Positions 16,874 to 24,977 are shown, counted from the stretch's first letter. The stretch: 64,000 bases of DNA from Amycolatopsis vancoresmycina (GCF_000716785.1 NZ_JNYY01000029.1:18367-82366), one strand, 5' to 3'. A program made the numbers and translations. The notes: generated by a model not told the origin, from the sequence alone.

Positions 16874-17707
16874 CTACTTCTGATGGCCACTTTCGGCGAG
16901 TTCGTCCTCGGCCAGGATTTCCGCGACGGACTTCCGCCGGGCCGGCGCGGCCTCGGACGCGTCCAGCGCCCCGCCCGGCTTCAGCTCGCGGACCGTGAAG
17001 TACAGCCAGCCCAGCAGCGCCATCGCGCCGAACGCGATCCACTGCAGCGCGTACGACAGGAACGGCCCCGAGTCGGTCTGCGGCAGCGGCAGCGCGCCGA
17101 GCACGCCGGGCTGGCCGACGTCGAGCTGGAAGTACCCCGGCCGGATGTCGATCCCGCCCGCTCGCGCCACGACCCGGGAGTCGACGACGTAGCTCTGCAG
17201 CTGCCCGCCGGTCGAGGCGTCGGCGAACGCGTCGCGGTGCTTCGGGTCGGTCTCGTCCGCGCGCACCCGGGCCGTCACGGTGACGGTCCCGGCCGGCGGC
17301 GGCGCGAACGGCAGCGCACCGGACTTGCTGTCGAGCCGCACGTAGCCGCGGTCGACCAGCACGACCGTGCCGTCGGTGGTCCGCATCGGCGTCAGCACCT
17401 CGAAGGCGCCTTCGCCCTGGACCGTCCGCAGCCGCGCGACGACCTCCTTGTCCGGCAGGTACCGGCCGGTGATCGACACGAGGTGCCATTCGGTGCGCTG
17501 ACCGGGCACGCTCCCCGGCGGCAGCAGCTGCGCCAGCGGCAGCGGCGCCGCGGTGAAGGACGCCTCGAGCGCGGAGTTCTGCTGCTCGCGCTCGGTGTTG
17601 CGGCTGAACTGCCACGGCGAAAGCAGCGTGAAGCAGCAGACGGCGAAGGTGAACACCACCGCCGTCAGAGCCAGCCACCCGGGCCGGAGCAGGAACCGCA
17701 ACCGCAC
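16874..17707 (-). CDS. SURF1 family cytochrome oxidase assembly protein
   Basis: The 277-residue protein has one N-terminal and one C-terminal transmembrane segment (LALTAVVFTFAVCCFTLL; LQWIAFGAMALLGWLYF) around an extracytoplasmic domain with VLVDRGYVR, the SURF1 hallmark. SURF1 proteins help insert haem a into cytochrome aa3 oxidase. In M. tuberculosis the homologue Rv2235 sits beside ptpA, as here. A CtaG-like gene at 63045 belongs to the same general process. Confidence 0.9.
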   Translation of the reverse strand: MRLRFLLRPGWLALTAVVFTFAVCCFTLLSPWQFSRNTEREQQNSALEASFTAAPLPLAQLLPPGSVPGQRTEWHLVSITGRYLPDKEVVARLRTVQGEGAFEVLTPMRTTDGTVVLVDRGYVRLDSKSGALPFAPPPAGTVTVTARVRADETDPKHRDAFADASTGGQLQSYVVDSRVVARAGGIDIRPGYFQLDVGQPGVLGALPLPQTDSGPFLSYALQWIAFGAMALLGWLYFTVRELKPGGALDASEAAPARRKSVAEILAEDELAESGHQK

Positions 17708-17745
17708 CCCACCACGGTAGCCCGGCCCGTCCCGGGCCGCGTCCG

Positions 17746-18207
17746 CTACCTCTGCGAACGCACCCAGTCCAGCAGACCGGGCACCGCGCGCTCGACCATG
17801 CCGAGGACGTCTTCGAAGCCGTCGTCACCGCCGTAGTACGGGTCCGGGACCTCGGCACCCTCGGGCGCCGACGGGTCGAACGACCGCAGGAGCCGCACCT
17901 TCGCCGGGTCCTCGACCCGCGACCGCAGGAAGGTGAGGTGGCCCGCGTCCGCGGCGAGCAGCAGGTCGGCGTCGAGGTCCTCGCCGGACACCTCGGACGC
18001 GACGTGCGAGGTGGGGTAGCCGTGCGCCTTCAGGGTCGCGCGAGCGCGCTTGTCGGCGGGCTCCCCGGCGTGCCACGGACCGGTCCCGGCGCTGGTCACG
18101 CGGACGGCGTCGCCGAGGCCGGCCTCCTCGAGCCGCGCACGGAAGACCAGCTCGGCCATCGGGGAGCGGCAGATGTTGCCGGAGCAGACGAAGACGATGT
18201 GCGTCAC
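17746..18207 (-). CDS. ptpA: Low-molecular-weight protein tyrosine phosphatase (PtpA type)
   Basis: A 153-residue phosphatase with the active-site loop VCSGNICRSPMAE at residues 7-19 (nucleophile Cys8, Arg14) and the general-acid Asp in PDPYYGG at about residue 122. M. tuberculosis PtpA is secreted and acts on host proteins, while in soil actinomycetes the targets are unknown. The GTG at 18207 follows TACGCT by exactly 6 bp (leaderless). The PtkA kinase gene that accompanies ptpA in mycobacteria is missing; the 21-bp repeat array and the Cys-rich peptide gene occupy that interval. Confidence 0.93.
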   Translation of the reverse strand: MTHIVFVCSGNICRSPMAELVFRARLEEAGLGDAVRVTSAGTGPWHAGEPADKRARATLKAHGYPTSHVASEVSGEDLDADLLLAADAGHLTFLRSRVEDPAKVRLLRSFDPSAPEGAEVPDPYYGGDDGFEDVLGMVERAVPGLLDWVRSQR

Positions 18208-18214
18208 ATCCCGA

Positions 18215-18375
18215 GCGTAACCACCGGGTTCACCCAGCCACCCGCGAGGACATGCCCCTCCAATCACGGGTGATGCCTTTCCAGACACGGGTGATGCCCA
18301 TCCAGTCACGCGTGATGCCCCTTGGCGCTCGCCGCCGAGCCCGTGCGTAACCACCGGGTTCACCCGGTCACCCGC
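18215..18375. repeat. Direct repeat flanking a 21-bp repeat array (duplicated ptpA promoter)
   Basis: The 21-bp sequence GCGTAACCACCGGGTTCACC plus C occurs at 18215-18235 and again at 18345-18365, and similarity continues to 18245 and 18375 (CACCCGC). The offset is 130 bp. The left copy contains the ptpA -10 (TACGCT on the - strand) while the right copy has TACGCA. Between them lies the 21-bp iterated array. Confidence 0.8.
18250..18325. repeat. 21-bp tandem repeat array A
   Basis: Three and a half units of exactly 21 bp (18250-18270, 18271-18291, 18292-18312, partial to 18325). The consensus is TGATGCCCNTCCARTCACGSG. Unit junctions create the palindrome TCACGCGTGA. The period equals two helical turns. 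The same unit recurs at 23440-23530. Confidence 0.85.
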
Positions 18376-18410
18376 CCGCACGGCGGTATCCGCGGCCCGC
18401 GCCGCCCGCT

Positions 18411-18416
18411 TAGCGT
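18411..18416 (+). promoter_or_regulatory. Candidate -10 of the Cys-rich peptide gene
   Basis: TAGCGT lies about 37 bp before the ATG at 18454, leaving a leader of roughly 30 nt that contains the GGAAGGAGA ribosome site. No convincing -35 is visible. Confidence 0.35.
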
Positions 18417-18453
18417 CGATCGGGCGAGGACGCGAACCGGAAGGAGAGCGATC

Positions 18454-18516
18454 ATGCACGGGTGCTGCTCGAAGTGCACGGGCCAGGGCTGCGGCTGCTG
18501 CGGCAACTGCAACTGA
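18454..18516 (+). CDS. 20-residue cysteine-rich peptide
   Basis: A 63-bp gene with a strong ribosome site (GGAAGGAGA at 18439-18447, 6 nt before ATG). It encodes a peptide whose cysteines are at 4, 5, 8, 13, 15, 16 and 19, with one His at 2 and no aromatic or long aliphatic residue. The CC-x2-C and C-x-CC-x2-C clusters resemble metallothionein or copper-clamp spacing, not a signal peptide or RiPP leader. Metal binding is an inference. It sits between ptpA and NIF3, where mycobacteria carry ptkA and a cobC paralogue. I know of no described family. Confidence 0.65.
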   Translation: MHGCCSKCTGQGCGCCGNCN

Positions 18517-18646
18517 CCGGCCCCGGCGCCCGCGGCGGCCGTCGCCGCCGGGGCGCCTCCGGCCCGCGGGGAACCCCGCCGCGGCCGACCCGCCACCACC
18601 GGGTCGCGAACGCAGGGGCCTGGGTGATGCATGCCAAAATCACCGG

Positions 18647-19468
18647 ATGGCCGCCCTTTCCGAAGTCATTTCCGTGCTCGAGCGGGCCTACCCGCCCGCG
18701 CTCGCCGAGTCGTGGGACGCCGTCGGCCTCGTCTGCGGCGACCCCGCCGAACCCGTCAGCCGGGTGCTGTTCTGCGTCGACCCGGTCACCGAGACCATCG
18801 ACGAAGCCGTCGAGACCGGGGCGCAGCTGATCGTCGCCCACCACCCGCTGCTGCTGCGCGGCGTGCACGGCGTGCCCGCCGACACCGCCAAGGGCGCGCT
18901 CGTGCACCGGATGATCCGCGCGGGCATCGCCCTCTACTGCGCGCACACCAACGCCGACTCCGCCGACCCCGGCGTCTCCGACGCGCTCGCCGCGGCCATC
19001 GGCCTGCGGGTGACCGGCCCCCTGGAACCGAACGCCGACGGCGTCACCGGCATCGGCCGCCTCGGCGAACTGCCCGCGCCGGAGCCGTTCGCGGCGTTCG
19101 TCCAGCGCGTCGCCGACGCCCTGCCCGCGACCGTGCCCGGGGTCCTCGGCGCGGGCGACCCGGACCGCCCGATCCGCACGGTCGCCGTCTCCGGCGGCGC
19201 CGGCGACTCCTACCTGAAGCAGGCCACCGCCGCTCGGGTCGACGCCTTCGTCACCGCCGACCTGCGGCATCACCCCGCCGGCGAGCACCTGGCGAACCCG
19301 GGTGCGGTGCCCGCGCTGGTCGGGCTGACCCACTGGGCCAGCGAGTGGCCGTGGTGCGGGCAAGCCTCGGCGCTCGTGGCGCAGGCGTTTGCGGGTAGCG
19401 TTGACGCTCGCGTCTCCACGCGGTGCACCGACCCGTGGAACGTCCGCGCCGAGCGCACATCTAGCTAA
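18647..19468 (+). CDS. NIF3-like dinuclear metal-centre protein
   Basis: A 273-residue NIF3/YqfO-family protein. Metal-site motifs are AHHPLLL (residues about 64-70), AHTNAD (about 103-108) and THWASEW near the C-terminus. Family members form toroidal hexamers with two metal ions per subunit; several are annotated as GTP cyclohydrolase I type 2 without firm proof. It lies 10 bp upstream of the zinc-ribbon gene, the order seen in mycobacteria (Rv2230c-Rv2229c). Confidence 0.9.
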   Translation: MAALSEVISVLERAYPPALAESWDAVGLVCGDPAEPVSRVLFCVDPVTETIDEAVETGAQLIVAHHPLLLRGVHGVPADTAKGALVHRMIRAGIALYCAHTNADSADPGVSDALAAAIGLRVTGPLEPNADGVTGIGRLGELPAPEPFAAFVQRVADALPATVPGVLGAGDPDRPIRTVAVSGGAGDSYLKQATAARVDAFVTADLRHHPAGEHLANPGAVPALVGLTHWASEWPWCGQASALVAQAFAGSVDARVSTRCTDPWNVRAERTSS

Positions 19469-19478
19469 GAGGAGCACC

Positions 19479-20216
19479 GTGAAGGCCGAACCCGCCGTGC
19501 AGCGCCAGTTGCTCGAGCTCGCCAAGGTGGACGCCGAGCTCTCGCGCACCGCGCACCGCCGCCGCACCCTGCCCGAGCTGGCCGAGATCGACGCGGGGGA
19601 GAAGACCGCCCGCGAGCGCCGCGACGCGCTCGTCTCGGTGGAGACCGCCGCCTCCGACCTCGACCGGGAGATCGCCCGGCAGGAGAAGGAGATCGAGTCG
19701 GTGCGTGCCCGCGAGGACCGCGACCGCAAGCTGCTGGCCTCCGGCTCGGTCAACGCCAAGCAGATGACCGACATCGAGCACGAGCTGCAGTCGCTGGAAC
19801 GACGGCAGGGCGCGCTCGAGGACGACCTGCTGGAGCTGATGGAGCAGCGCGAGGCCCTCGGCCTGGACGCGCAGCGCACCGGCGCCGAGGTCGACAAGGC
19901 CGAGGCCGAGGTCGCCGCCGCGATCGCCCGCCGCGACGAGACGTTCAAGGACCTCGACACGACCCGCGCCCGCCGCGCCGAGGACCGCGAGAAGCTGGTG
20001 CCGCGCTTCCCGGAACCGCTGCTCAAGCTGTACGAGCGGGTCCGCGAGCACAAGGGCATCGGCGCCGCGCTGCTGCGGGCCCGCCGGTGCGGCGCCTGCC
20101 AGCTGGAGCTCGACCGCAACACCGTCAGCGAGATCAAGGCCGCGCCGGAGGACGAAGTCATCCAGTGCGAGAACTGCGGCGCGATCCTGGTCCGGACCCT
20201 GGAGTCGGGTCTGTGA
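19479..20216 (+). CDS. Coiled-coil C4-type zinc-ribbon protein
   Basis: A 245-residue protein starting at GTG 19479 after AAGAGGA. About 170 residues of charged heptad sequence (long antiparallel coiled coil) are followed by a zinc ribbon with C-x2-C pairs (CGACQLEL; CENCGAIL). It belongs to the zf-RING_7/DUF164 family, thought to bind nucleic acid. Its stop overlaps the next start by 4 bp, and its close coupling with RNase HI suggests an RNA- or DNA-related role. Confidence 0.88.
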   Translation: MKAEPAVQRQLLELAKVDAELSRTAHRRRTLPELAEIDAGEKTARERRDALVSVETAASDLDREIARQEKEIESVRAREDRDRKLLASGSVNAKQMTDIEHELQSLERRQGALEDDLLELMEQREALGLDAQRTGAEVDKAEAEVAAAIARRDETFKDLDTTRARRAEDREKLVPRFPEPLLKLYERVREHKGIGAALLRARRCGACQLELDRNTVSEIKAAPEDEVIQCENCGAILVRTLESGL

Positions 20217-21496
20217 CCTCGCACGGTGCCTTCGGGGGTGCAACCCCCGCGCCCCGCCCGAGGGGCTCCGCCCCCACGGACCCCCCGAAGCATGTGGTCG
20301 TCGAAGCCGACGGCGGCTCACGGGGCAACCCCGGTCCCGCCGGTTACGGCGCCGTGATCCGCGACAGCGACGGCCAGGTCCTCGCCGAGCGCAAGGAAAG
20401 CCTCGGCGTCGTCACCAACAACGTGGCCGAGTACCGCGGGCTGATCGCCGGGCTGGCCGCCGCCGCCGAGCTCGGAGCGTCCACTGTGGACGTCCGGATG
20501 GACTCGAAGCTCGTGGTGGAGCAGATGTCCGGGCGCTGGAAGATCAAGCACCCGGACATGCAGCCGCTCGCCGAGCAGGCCAAGGAGCTGGCCGCCGGCT
20601 TCTCCCGGGTCAGGTACGAGTGGATCCCGCGCGCGCAGAACTCCCACGCCGACCGCCTGGCCAACGAGGCCATGGACGCGGCCACCGGCAAGCCCGCCGC
20701 CGGCCGGCCCGCCACCGCCGGTCGCGCCTCCCGGACCGCCCGGCAGCCGGTCCCCGTCGAGCCCGCCTCCGCCACCCGGGACACTGCCGCCCCGGAGCCC
20801 ACCCTGCCGAAGCTGCCGACCCGCAAGCCCGACCGCGCGGCCGTCGCCTGGACCGGCGCGAAAGGCACCCCGACCCGGCTGCTCCTGGTCCGCCACGGCC
20901 AGACGGAGATGTCGGCGCTGCGCCGCTACTCCGGCCGCGGCGACGTCCCGCTCACCGAGCTGGGCCGGACGCAGGCCGCGGCGGCGGCGAAGCGGCTGGC
21001 CGCGATGGACGGCCTGGTCGTCGACGGCGAGGCCGTGCCGATCGTGTCCTCGCCGCTCACCCGCACGAAGCAGACCGCGCAGGCGATCGCCGACGCGCTC
21101 GGCGGCCGCGTCGAGACCCACCCCGGCCTGATCGAGACCGACTTCGGCGAGTGGGAGGGCCTGACGTTCGCCGAAGCGGCCGACCGCGACCCCGACCTGC
21201 ACCGGTCGTGGCTGGGCGACAGCTCGGTGCCGCCGCCCGGCGGCGAGAGCTTCGACGTCGTCCACCGGCGCGTCCGCAAGGTCCGCGACGAGCTCATCGC
21301 GGAACACGGCGGCAAGACGTTGGTGCTGGTCAGCCACGTGACGCCGATCAAGACGCTGCTCCGGATGGGCCTTGACGCCGGACCCCAGCTGCTGTTCCGG
21401 CTGCACCTCGATCTGGCGTCGTTGTCGATCGTCGAGTTCTACCCGGACGGGAATGCTTCGGTCCGCCTCGTCAACGACACCTCGCACCTCGTCTGA
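20213..21496 (+). CDS. Bifunctional RNase HI / acid phosphatase (CobC-like)
   Basis: A 428-residue fusion. The N-terminal RNase HI domain starts near residue 24 (VVVEADGGSRGNPGPAGYGA, then NVAEYRGL and DSKLVVEQM). A Pro/Ala linker of about 55 residues leads to a histidine-phosphatase domain with LLLVRHGQTEM and a second histidine in LVSHVTPI. The M. tuberculosis counterpart Rv2228c combines RNA/DNA-hybrid cleavage with alpha-ribazole phosphatase activity, which would serve B12 synthesis with CobD. The first 20 or so residues are poorly conserved in appearance and may be untranslated. Confidence 0.92.
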   Translation: MTSHGAFGGATPAPRPRGSAPTDPPKHVVVEADGGSRGNPGPAGYGAVIRDSDGQVLAERKESLGVVTNNVAEYRGLIAGLAAAAELGASTVDVRMDSKLVVEQMSGRWKIKHPDMQPLAEQAKELAAGFSRVRYEWIPRAQNSHADRLANEAMDAATGKPAAGRPATAGRASRTARQPVPVEPASATRDTAAPEPTLPKLPTRKPDRAAVAWTGAKGTPTRLLLVRHGQTEMSALRRYSGRGDVPLTELGRTQAAAAAKRLAAMDGLVVDGEAVPIVSSPLTRTKQTAQAIADALGGRVETHPGLIETDFGEWEGLTFAEAADRDPDLHRSWLGDSSVPPPGGESFDVVHRRVRKVRDELIAEHGGKTLVLVSHVTPIKTLLRMGLDAGPQLLFRLHLDLASLSIVEFYPDGNASVRLVNDTSHLV

Positions 21497-21679
21497 CCGG
21501 GGAAAATGTGGGGTGGATCACGCTCAACACCGACGCGTGGCCGACCCCGGATGGGGTATTGGCTACAGTGTCTCGACCGCGTCGCCGCGGTGGCGGATCC
21601 GCCGACGGATCCACTCAGGGGGCGCCGGCTCGCGCGTATCCCACCGGCAGAAGCCTGCGGGCGGAACAGTGACGAGGAC

Positions 21680-23422
21680 ATGACGGCTAGCGCACTCACC
21701 GAGACCTCCCCGAGCGACGTCCCCGAGGACCCGGCCACCACCACGGCCACCCGCGGCTGGGGCGCGCGCCTGGCGCCGGTGCTGGCCGTGCTCGCCGGCG
21801 TCGCCGCGGTCGCCGTCCACGCCACCCGCTACGGCCACTGGATCGTCGACGACGCCGCCATCACCTTCTCCTACGCCCGCAGCTTCGCCGACGGCCTCGG
21901 CCCGGTGCTGCAGCCGGGCGCCCCGCCGGTCGAGGGCTTCTCCGACCCGACGTGGATGGTGCTGCTCGGCCTCGGCAAGGTCGTCGGCCTCTTCGACCAC
22001 GGCGCGCTCTTCGGCATCCCGGACTACGTGCTGTTCCCGAAGGCGCTGGGCCTGCTGTTCACCGGCGGCGTCCTGACCGCCTGCTACATCGCCGCGAAGC
22101 AGATCTTCACGCGCTTCGCCTGGCTGGTGACGCTGATCGCCGGCCTGACGCTGGCGACGATCCCGTCGTACGTCATCTGGGTCGTGTCCGGCCTGGAGAA
22201 CTCGCTGTTCGCGTTCGCCGTGGTCACCCTCGGCGTGACGCTGTTCGTCGCGGTTCGCAACGACCGGCTGCTGACGCCGAAGGTCGCGCTCTGGGCCGGG
22301 GTCATGGTCGCCTTCGCCGCGCTGACCCGGCCGGAAGGGCTGATCTACGCGGGTGCGTACCCGCTGGCGGCGCTGTTCCTGCTGCGCTCGGGGCTGTTCT
22401 GGAAGAGCTTCCGGCTGGCGCTGCTGTCGGTCGCGGCGTTCGCGGTGCCGTTCGGCGCGTACGTCGTCTGGCGGCACGCGGAGTTCGGCCGGCTCCTGGC
22501 GAACCCGTCGGTGGCGAAGCAGCAGGGCCTGCCCGGGTTCGACGCCGTCAAGCGGCCGTTCGAGCTCGTCGGCTACGCGGGCTGGGCGGGCGTGATCGTA
22601 CTCGCGCTGGTGATCGTGTTCGCGCTGGTCAAGGCGCCCTGGCGGCGTTCGCTGGTCGCGCTGCTGGTGCCGCTGGTGCTGGGGATCGTCGCGTACGGCG
22701 TGATGGTCGCCGACTGGATGTACCAGCACCGGTTCGCCAGCCCGATCTGGCCGCTCGCGGTCATCGCCGGCACGCTCTCGGCCGGTGAGCTGCTGCGGCA
22801 CCGGCAGGCGCTGCTGCGCGTCGGCGTGGTCGTGGTGCTGGTGGGCGCGTTCGTCCCGTCGGCGGTCGGGTTCGCGGCCGCGGCGGACAAGTTCGCGAAG
22901 AACCCGAACATCACGGCGTGCCTGGTGGCCGACCGCTTCGGCCGCGGCTTCAACACCTACGCCGACATCCTCGGCCTGCAGAAGGCGTCGCTGCTGCTGC
23001 CGGACCTCGGCGGCTCGTCGATGACCAGCCGGCTCGAACTGGTCGACATGGCCGGGCTGGTCAACAAGCCGATCGCCGACCTGGTCCACGACAACGACCT
23101 GCAGGGCCTGCGCGACTACGTGTTCGACACGGTCAAGCCGACGTTCATCCACTCGTGGGGCCCCTGGGCGGCGGGCAACGGCATCGCCCTCGACCCGCGC
23201 CTGGACCGCGACTACGTGCTGATCTACAGCTCCCCGATCGAGGGCCTCCGCAACGGCGACTGGGTCCGCCGCGACGCGGCAACGGACCCGGCGAAGCTCA
23301 AGGCAGCCCAGGACTACGCGGCGAAGACGATCCCGGCGGTGGCCGCGGACCGCTTCGGCGGCCCGCTCGACGACTGCGGCGCGACGATGAAGCCGGGCCA
23401 GACGATCACCATGCCCAGCTGA
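21680..23422 (+). CDS. GT-C fold membrane glycosyltransferase (AftB-like)
   Basis: A 580-residue polytopic protein. After the first membrane span comes HWIVDDAAITFSYARSFADGLGPVL and VEGFSDPTWMVLLG, the Asp-Asp loop of GT-C enzymes such as the arabinofuranosyltransferase AftB of mycolata. About ten membrane spans are followed by a C-terminal extracytoplasmic domain. It probably transfers a lipid-linked sugar onto a cell-wall or membrane polymer. The ATG at 21680 has a GAGGA site; a longer in-frame extension to 21506 runs through non-coding-looking sequence. Donor and acceptor are unknown. Confidence 0.85.
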   Translation: MTASALTETSPSDVPEDPATTTATRGWGARLAPVLAVLAGVAAVAVHATRYGHWIVDDAAITFSYARSFADGLGPVLQPGAPPVEGFSDPTWMVLLGLGKVVGLFDHGALFGIPDYVLFPKALGLLFTGGVLTACYIAAKQIFTRFAWLVTLIAGLTLATIPSYVIWVVSGLENSLFAFAVVTLGVTLFVAVRNDRLLTPKVALWAGVMVAFAALTRPEGLIYAGAYPLAALFLLRSGLFWKSFRLALLSVAAFAVPFGAYVVWRHAEFGRLLANPSVAKQQGLPGFDAVKRPFELVGYAGWAGVIVLALVIVFALVKAPWRRSLVALLVPLVLGIVAYGVMVADWMYQHRFASPIWPLAVIAGTLSAGELLRHRQALLRVGVVVVLVGAFVPSAVGFAAAADKFAKNPNITACLVADRFGRGFNTYADILGLQKASLLLPDLGGSSMTSRLELVDMAGLVNKPIADLVHDNDLQGLRDYVFDTVKPTFIHSWGPWAAGNGIALDPRLDRDYVLIYSSPIEGLRNGDWVRRDAATDPAKLKAAQDYAAKTIPAVAADRFGGPLDDCGATMKPGQTITMPS

Positions 23423-23439
23423 CCCCGAGTCCCGCCCCC

Positions 23440-23530
23440 GATCACGCGAGCCCCGGCTCGGATCACGCCAGTTCCGCGCGTGATGCCCCTCGAAACACGC
23501 GTGATGCCCGTCTGATCACGCGTGCTGCCC
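23440..23530. repeat. 21-bp tandem repeat array B
   Basis: Four units of 20-21 bp at 23440-23460, 23461-23480, 23481-23501 and 23502-23522, with a degenerate fifth. The best units read TGATGCCCNTCNRATCACGCG and match array A at 18250-18325. The array fills the gap between two convergent genes (stops at 23422 and 23534). Confidence 0.8.
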
Positions 23531-23533
23531 GGT

Positions 23534-24775
23534 TCACGAGGCCAGGCCGAGGCCCAGCCAGAGCGCGACGGTGGCCGCGGCCAGGCACAGCGGGGTCGTG
23601 ATCGCGCCCAGCGCGTGGAAGGTCCTGGCCGAAGGGGCCTTCGGGAGCGTCCGGCGCCAGAGCAGCGTCGCCAGCGAGCCGAGGTAGGTCGCGTTCGGGC
23701 CGATGTTCACCCCCAGGAGCACCGCCAGCAGCACGCCCGGCGCCGGGTGCGGGCCCAGCACGGACAGCAGGATCAGCGTGGCCGGCAGGTTGTTGACCAG
23801 GTTGGCCAGCAGCGCGGCCACGCCGGCCGCCACCAGGAGGTCGAGCAGGCCGGTCGACGACGGCAGGACGGCATGCAGCAAGCCGCCGAGGACGTGCTCC
23901 GACACGGCCTCCACCACCACCGCCAGCCCCAGCACGAACAGGCACAGCTGCGGCGCCGCCTCGCTGACCAGCTGCCACGGCCGGATCTTGCCCTGCGCGA
24001 GCGCCCGCACGCCGAGGATCAGCGCGGCCAGCGCGGCGATCCACACCGGCTCGACGTGCCCGAGCTGCCCGACGGCGAACCCGGCGAGCGTCAGGCCGAG
24101 GACGACCAGGGCGAACGTCGGCGTCTCGAGGTGCTGCCGCGGTTCGGGTGTTTCGCGCGGCCGCAGGTCGATCTTGAAGAACCACAGGAACACCAGCAGC
24201 TCGATGCCGATCGTGACGAGCCACGGCAGGGCCATCAGCGCGGTGAACCCGGCGAAGGTCAGCCCGGACGCGGCGAAGGCCAGCAGGTTCGTCAGGTTGG
24301 AGACGGGCAGCAGCGTCGACGCCGAGTTGGCCAGGTGCGCGCAGGCGTAGACGTGCGGCCGGGCGGGCAGGTCCAGGCTGGTCGCCGTGGCGAGGACGAC
24401 CGGTGTGAGCAGCACGACGGTGGCGTCGAGGCTGAGGATCGCGGTGACCCCGGCCGCCGCGGCGAAGGTCAGCACGAGCAACCGCCGCGGCCGGCCGTGG
24501 CACGCCTCGGCGAGCCGGTTGCCGAGCCAGGTGAAGACCCCGTCCACACTGGCCAAAAAGGACAAAAGGAGAATGGCGGCGAGAAAGCCCAGCGTGGGCA
24601 GGATTTCGACGGCCCGGCGCCCGGCCGCGGCGGGTTCGACGAGCCCGAGGAGAAGAACGACCCCGGCGGCGGGCACGGCGGCCACGGCCTCGGGCCACCC
24701 CCGCGGCCGGACGACGGCGAAGACCAGCACCGCGGCGAGGAGTAGAAGGCTTCCCGCACCTGCCCAGAAGTTCAC
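23534..24775 (-). CDS. ArsB / ion-transporter superfamily permease
   Basis: A 413-residue membrane protein with about 11 spans. DATVVLLTPVVL in the first half and ANLVNNLPATLIL in the second are the paired re-entrant motifs of the ArsB/NhaD/CitM ion-transporter group. It may export arsenite or exchange another anion. There is no arsR, arsC or other arsenic gene beside it, so the substrate is open. Its stop abuts repeat array B. Confidence 0.82.
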   Translation of the reverse strand: MNFWAGAGSLLLLAAVLVFAVVRPRGWPEAVAAVPAAGVVLLLGLVEPAAAGRRAVEILPTLGFLAAILLLSFLASVDGVFTWLGNRLAEACHGRPRRLLVLTFAAAAGVTAILSLDATVVLLTPVVLATATSLDLPARPHVYACAHLANSASTLLPVSNLTNLLAFAASGLTFAGFTALMALPWLVTIGIELLVFLWFFKIDLRPRETPEPRQHLETPTFALVVLGLTLAGFAVGQLGHVEPVWIAALAALILGVRALAQGKIRPWQLVSEAAPQLCLFVLGLAVVVEAVSEHVLGGLLHAVLPSSTGLLDLLVAAGVAALLANLVNNLPATLILLSVLGPHPAPGVLLAVLLGVNIGPNATYLGSLATLLWRRTLPKAPSARTFHALGAITTPLCLAAATVALWLGLGLAS

Positions 24776-24779
24776 CGGC

Positions 24780-24959
24780 TCACGCTAATCGACGCCGGTG
24801 CTCAGACCCCCAGCGGCTCGGGCGTGGCCCACCCGCGATCTGCGCCGGCGTTCCGATCAGCTTCGTGCGGAACTCGTCGTTGTACTGCAGCAGATCCCCG
24901 AACTCCGGATCCGCCCACATCCTCTTCGTGTCCGAAGTGGACGGCTCTTCGAACGACAC
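24780..24959 (-). pseudogene. Remnant of a luciferase-like (SfnG-type) monooxygenase gene
   Basis: On the - strand a GTG-initiated 59-codon frame contains MWADPEFGDLLQYNDEF then RTKLIGTPAQIA. This closely recalls the C-terminal region of LLM-class monooxygenases such as SfnG (W-D-F-DL-QYND...LIGTPEQIA). After GTPAQIA the family continues for a further 30 or so residues, but here the sequence turns into an unrelated tail and stops. Both ends are missing, so I read it as a gene fragment. The call depends on remembered family sequence. Confidence 0.45.
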
Positions 24960-24977
24960 GGCCCGAGCAGCGGCCGG

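Noticed and set aside
18250..18325. Possible CRISPR array
   Set aside because: The period is 21 bp with no unique spacers, and no cas genes are present; it is a plain tandem repeat.
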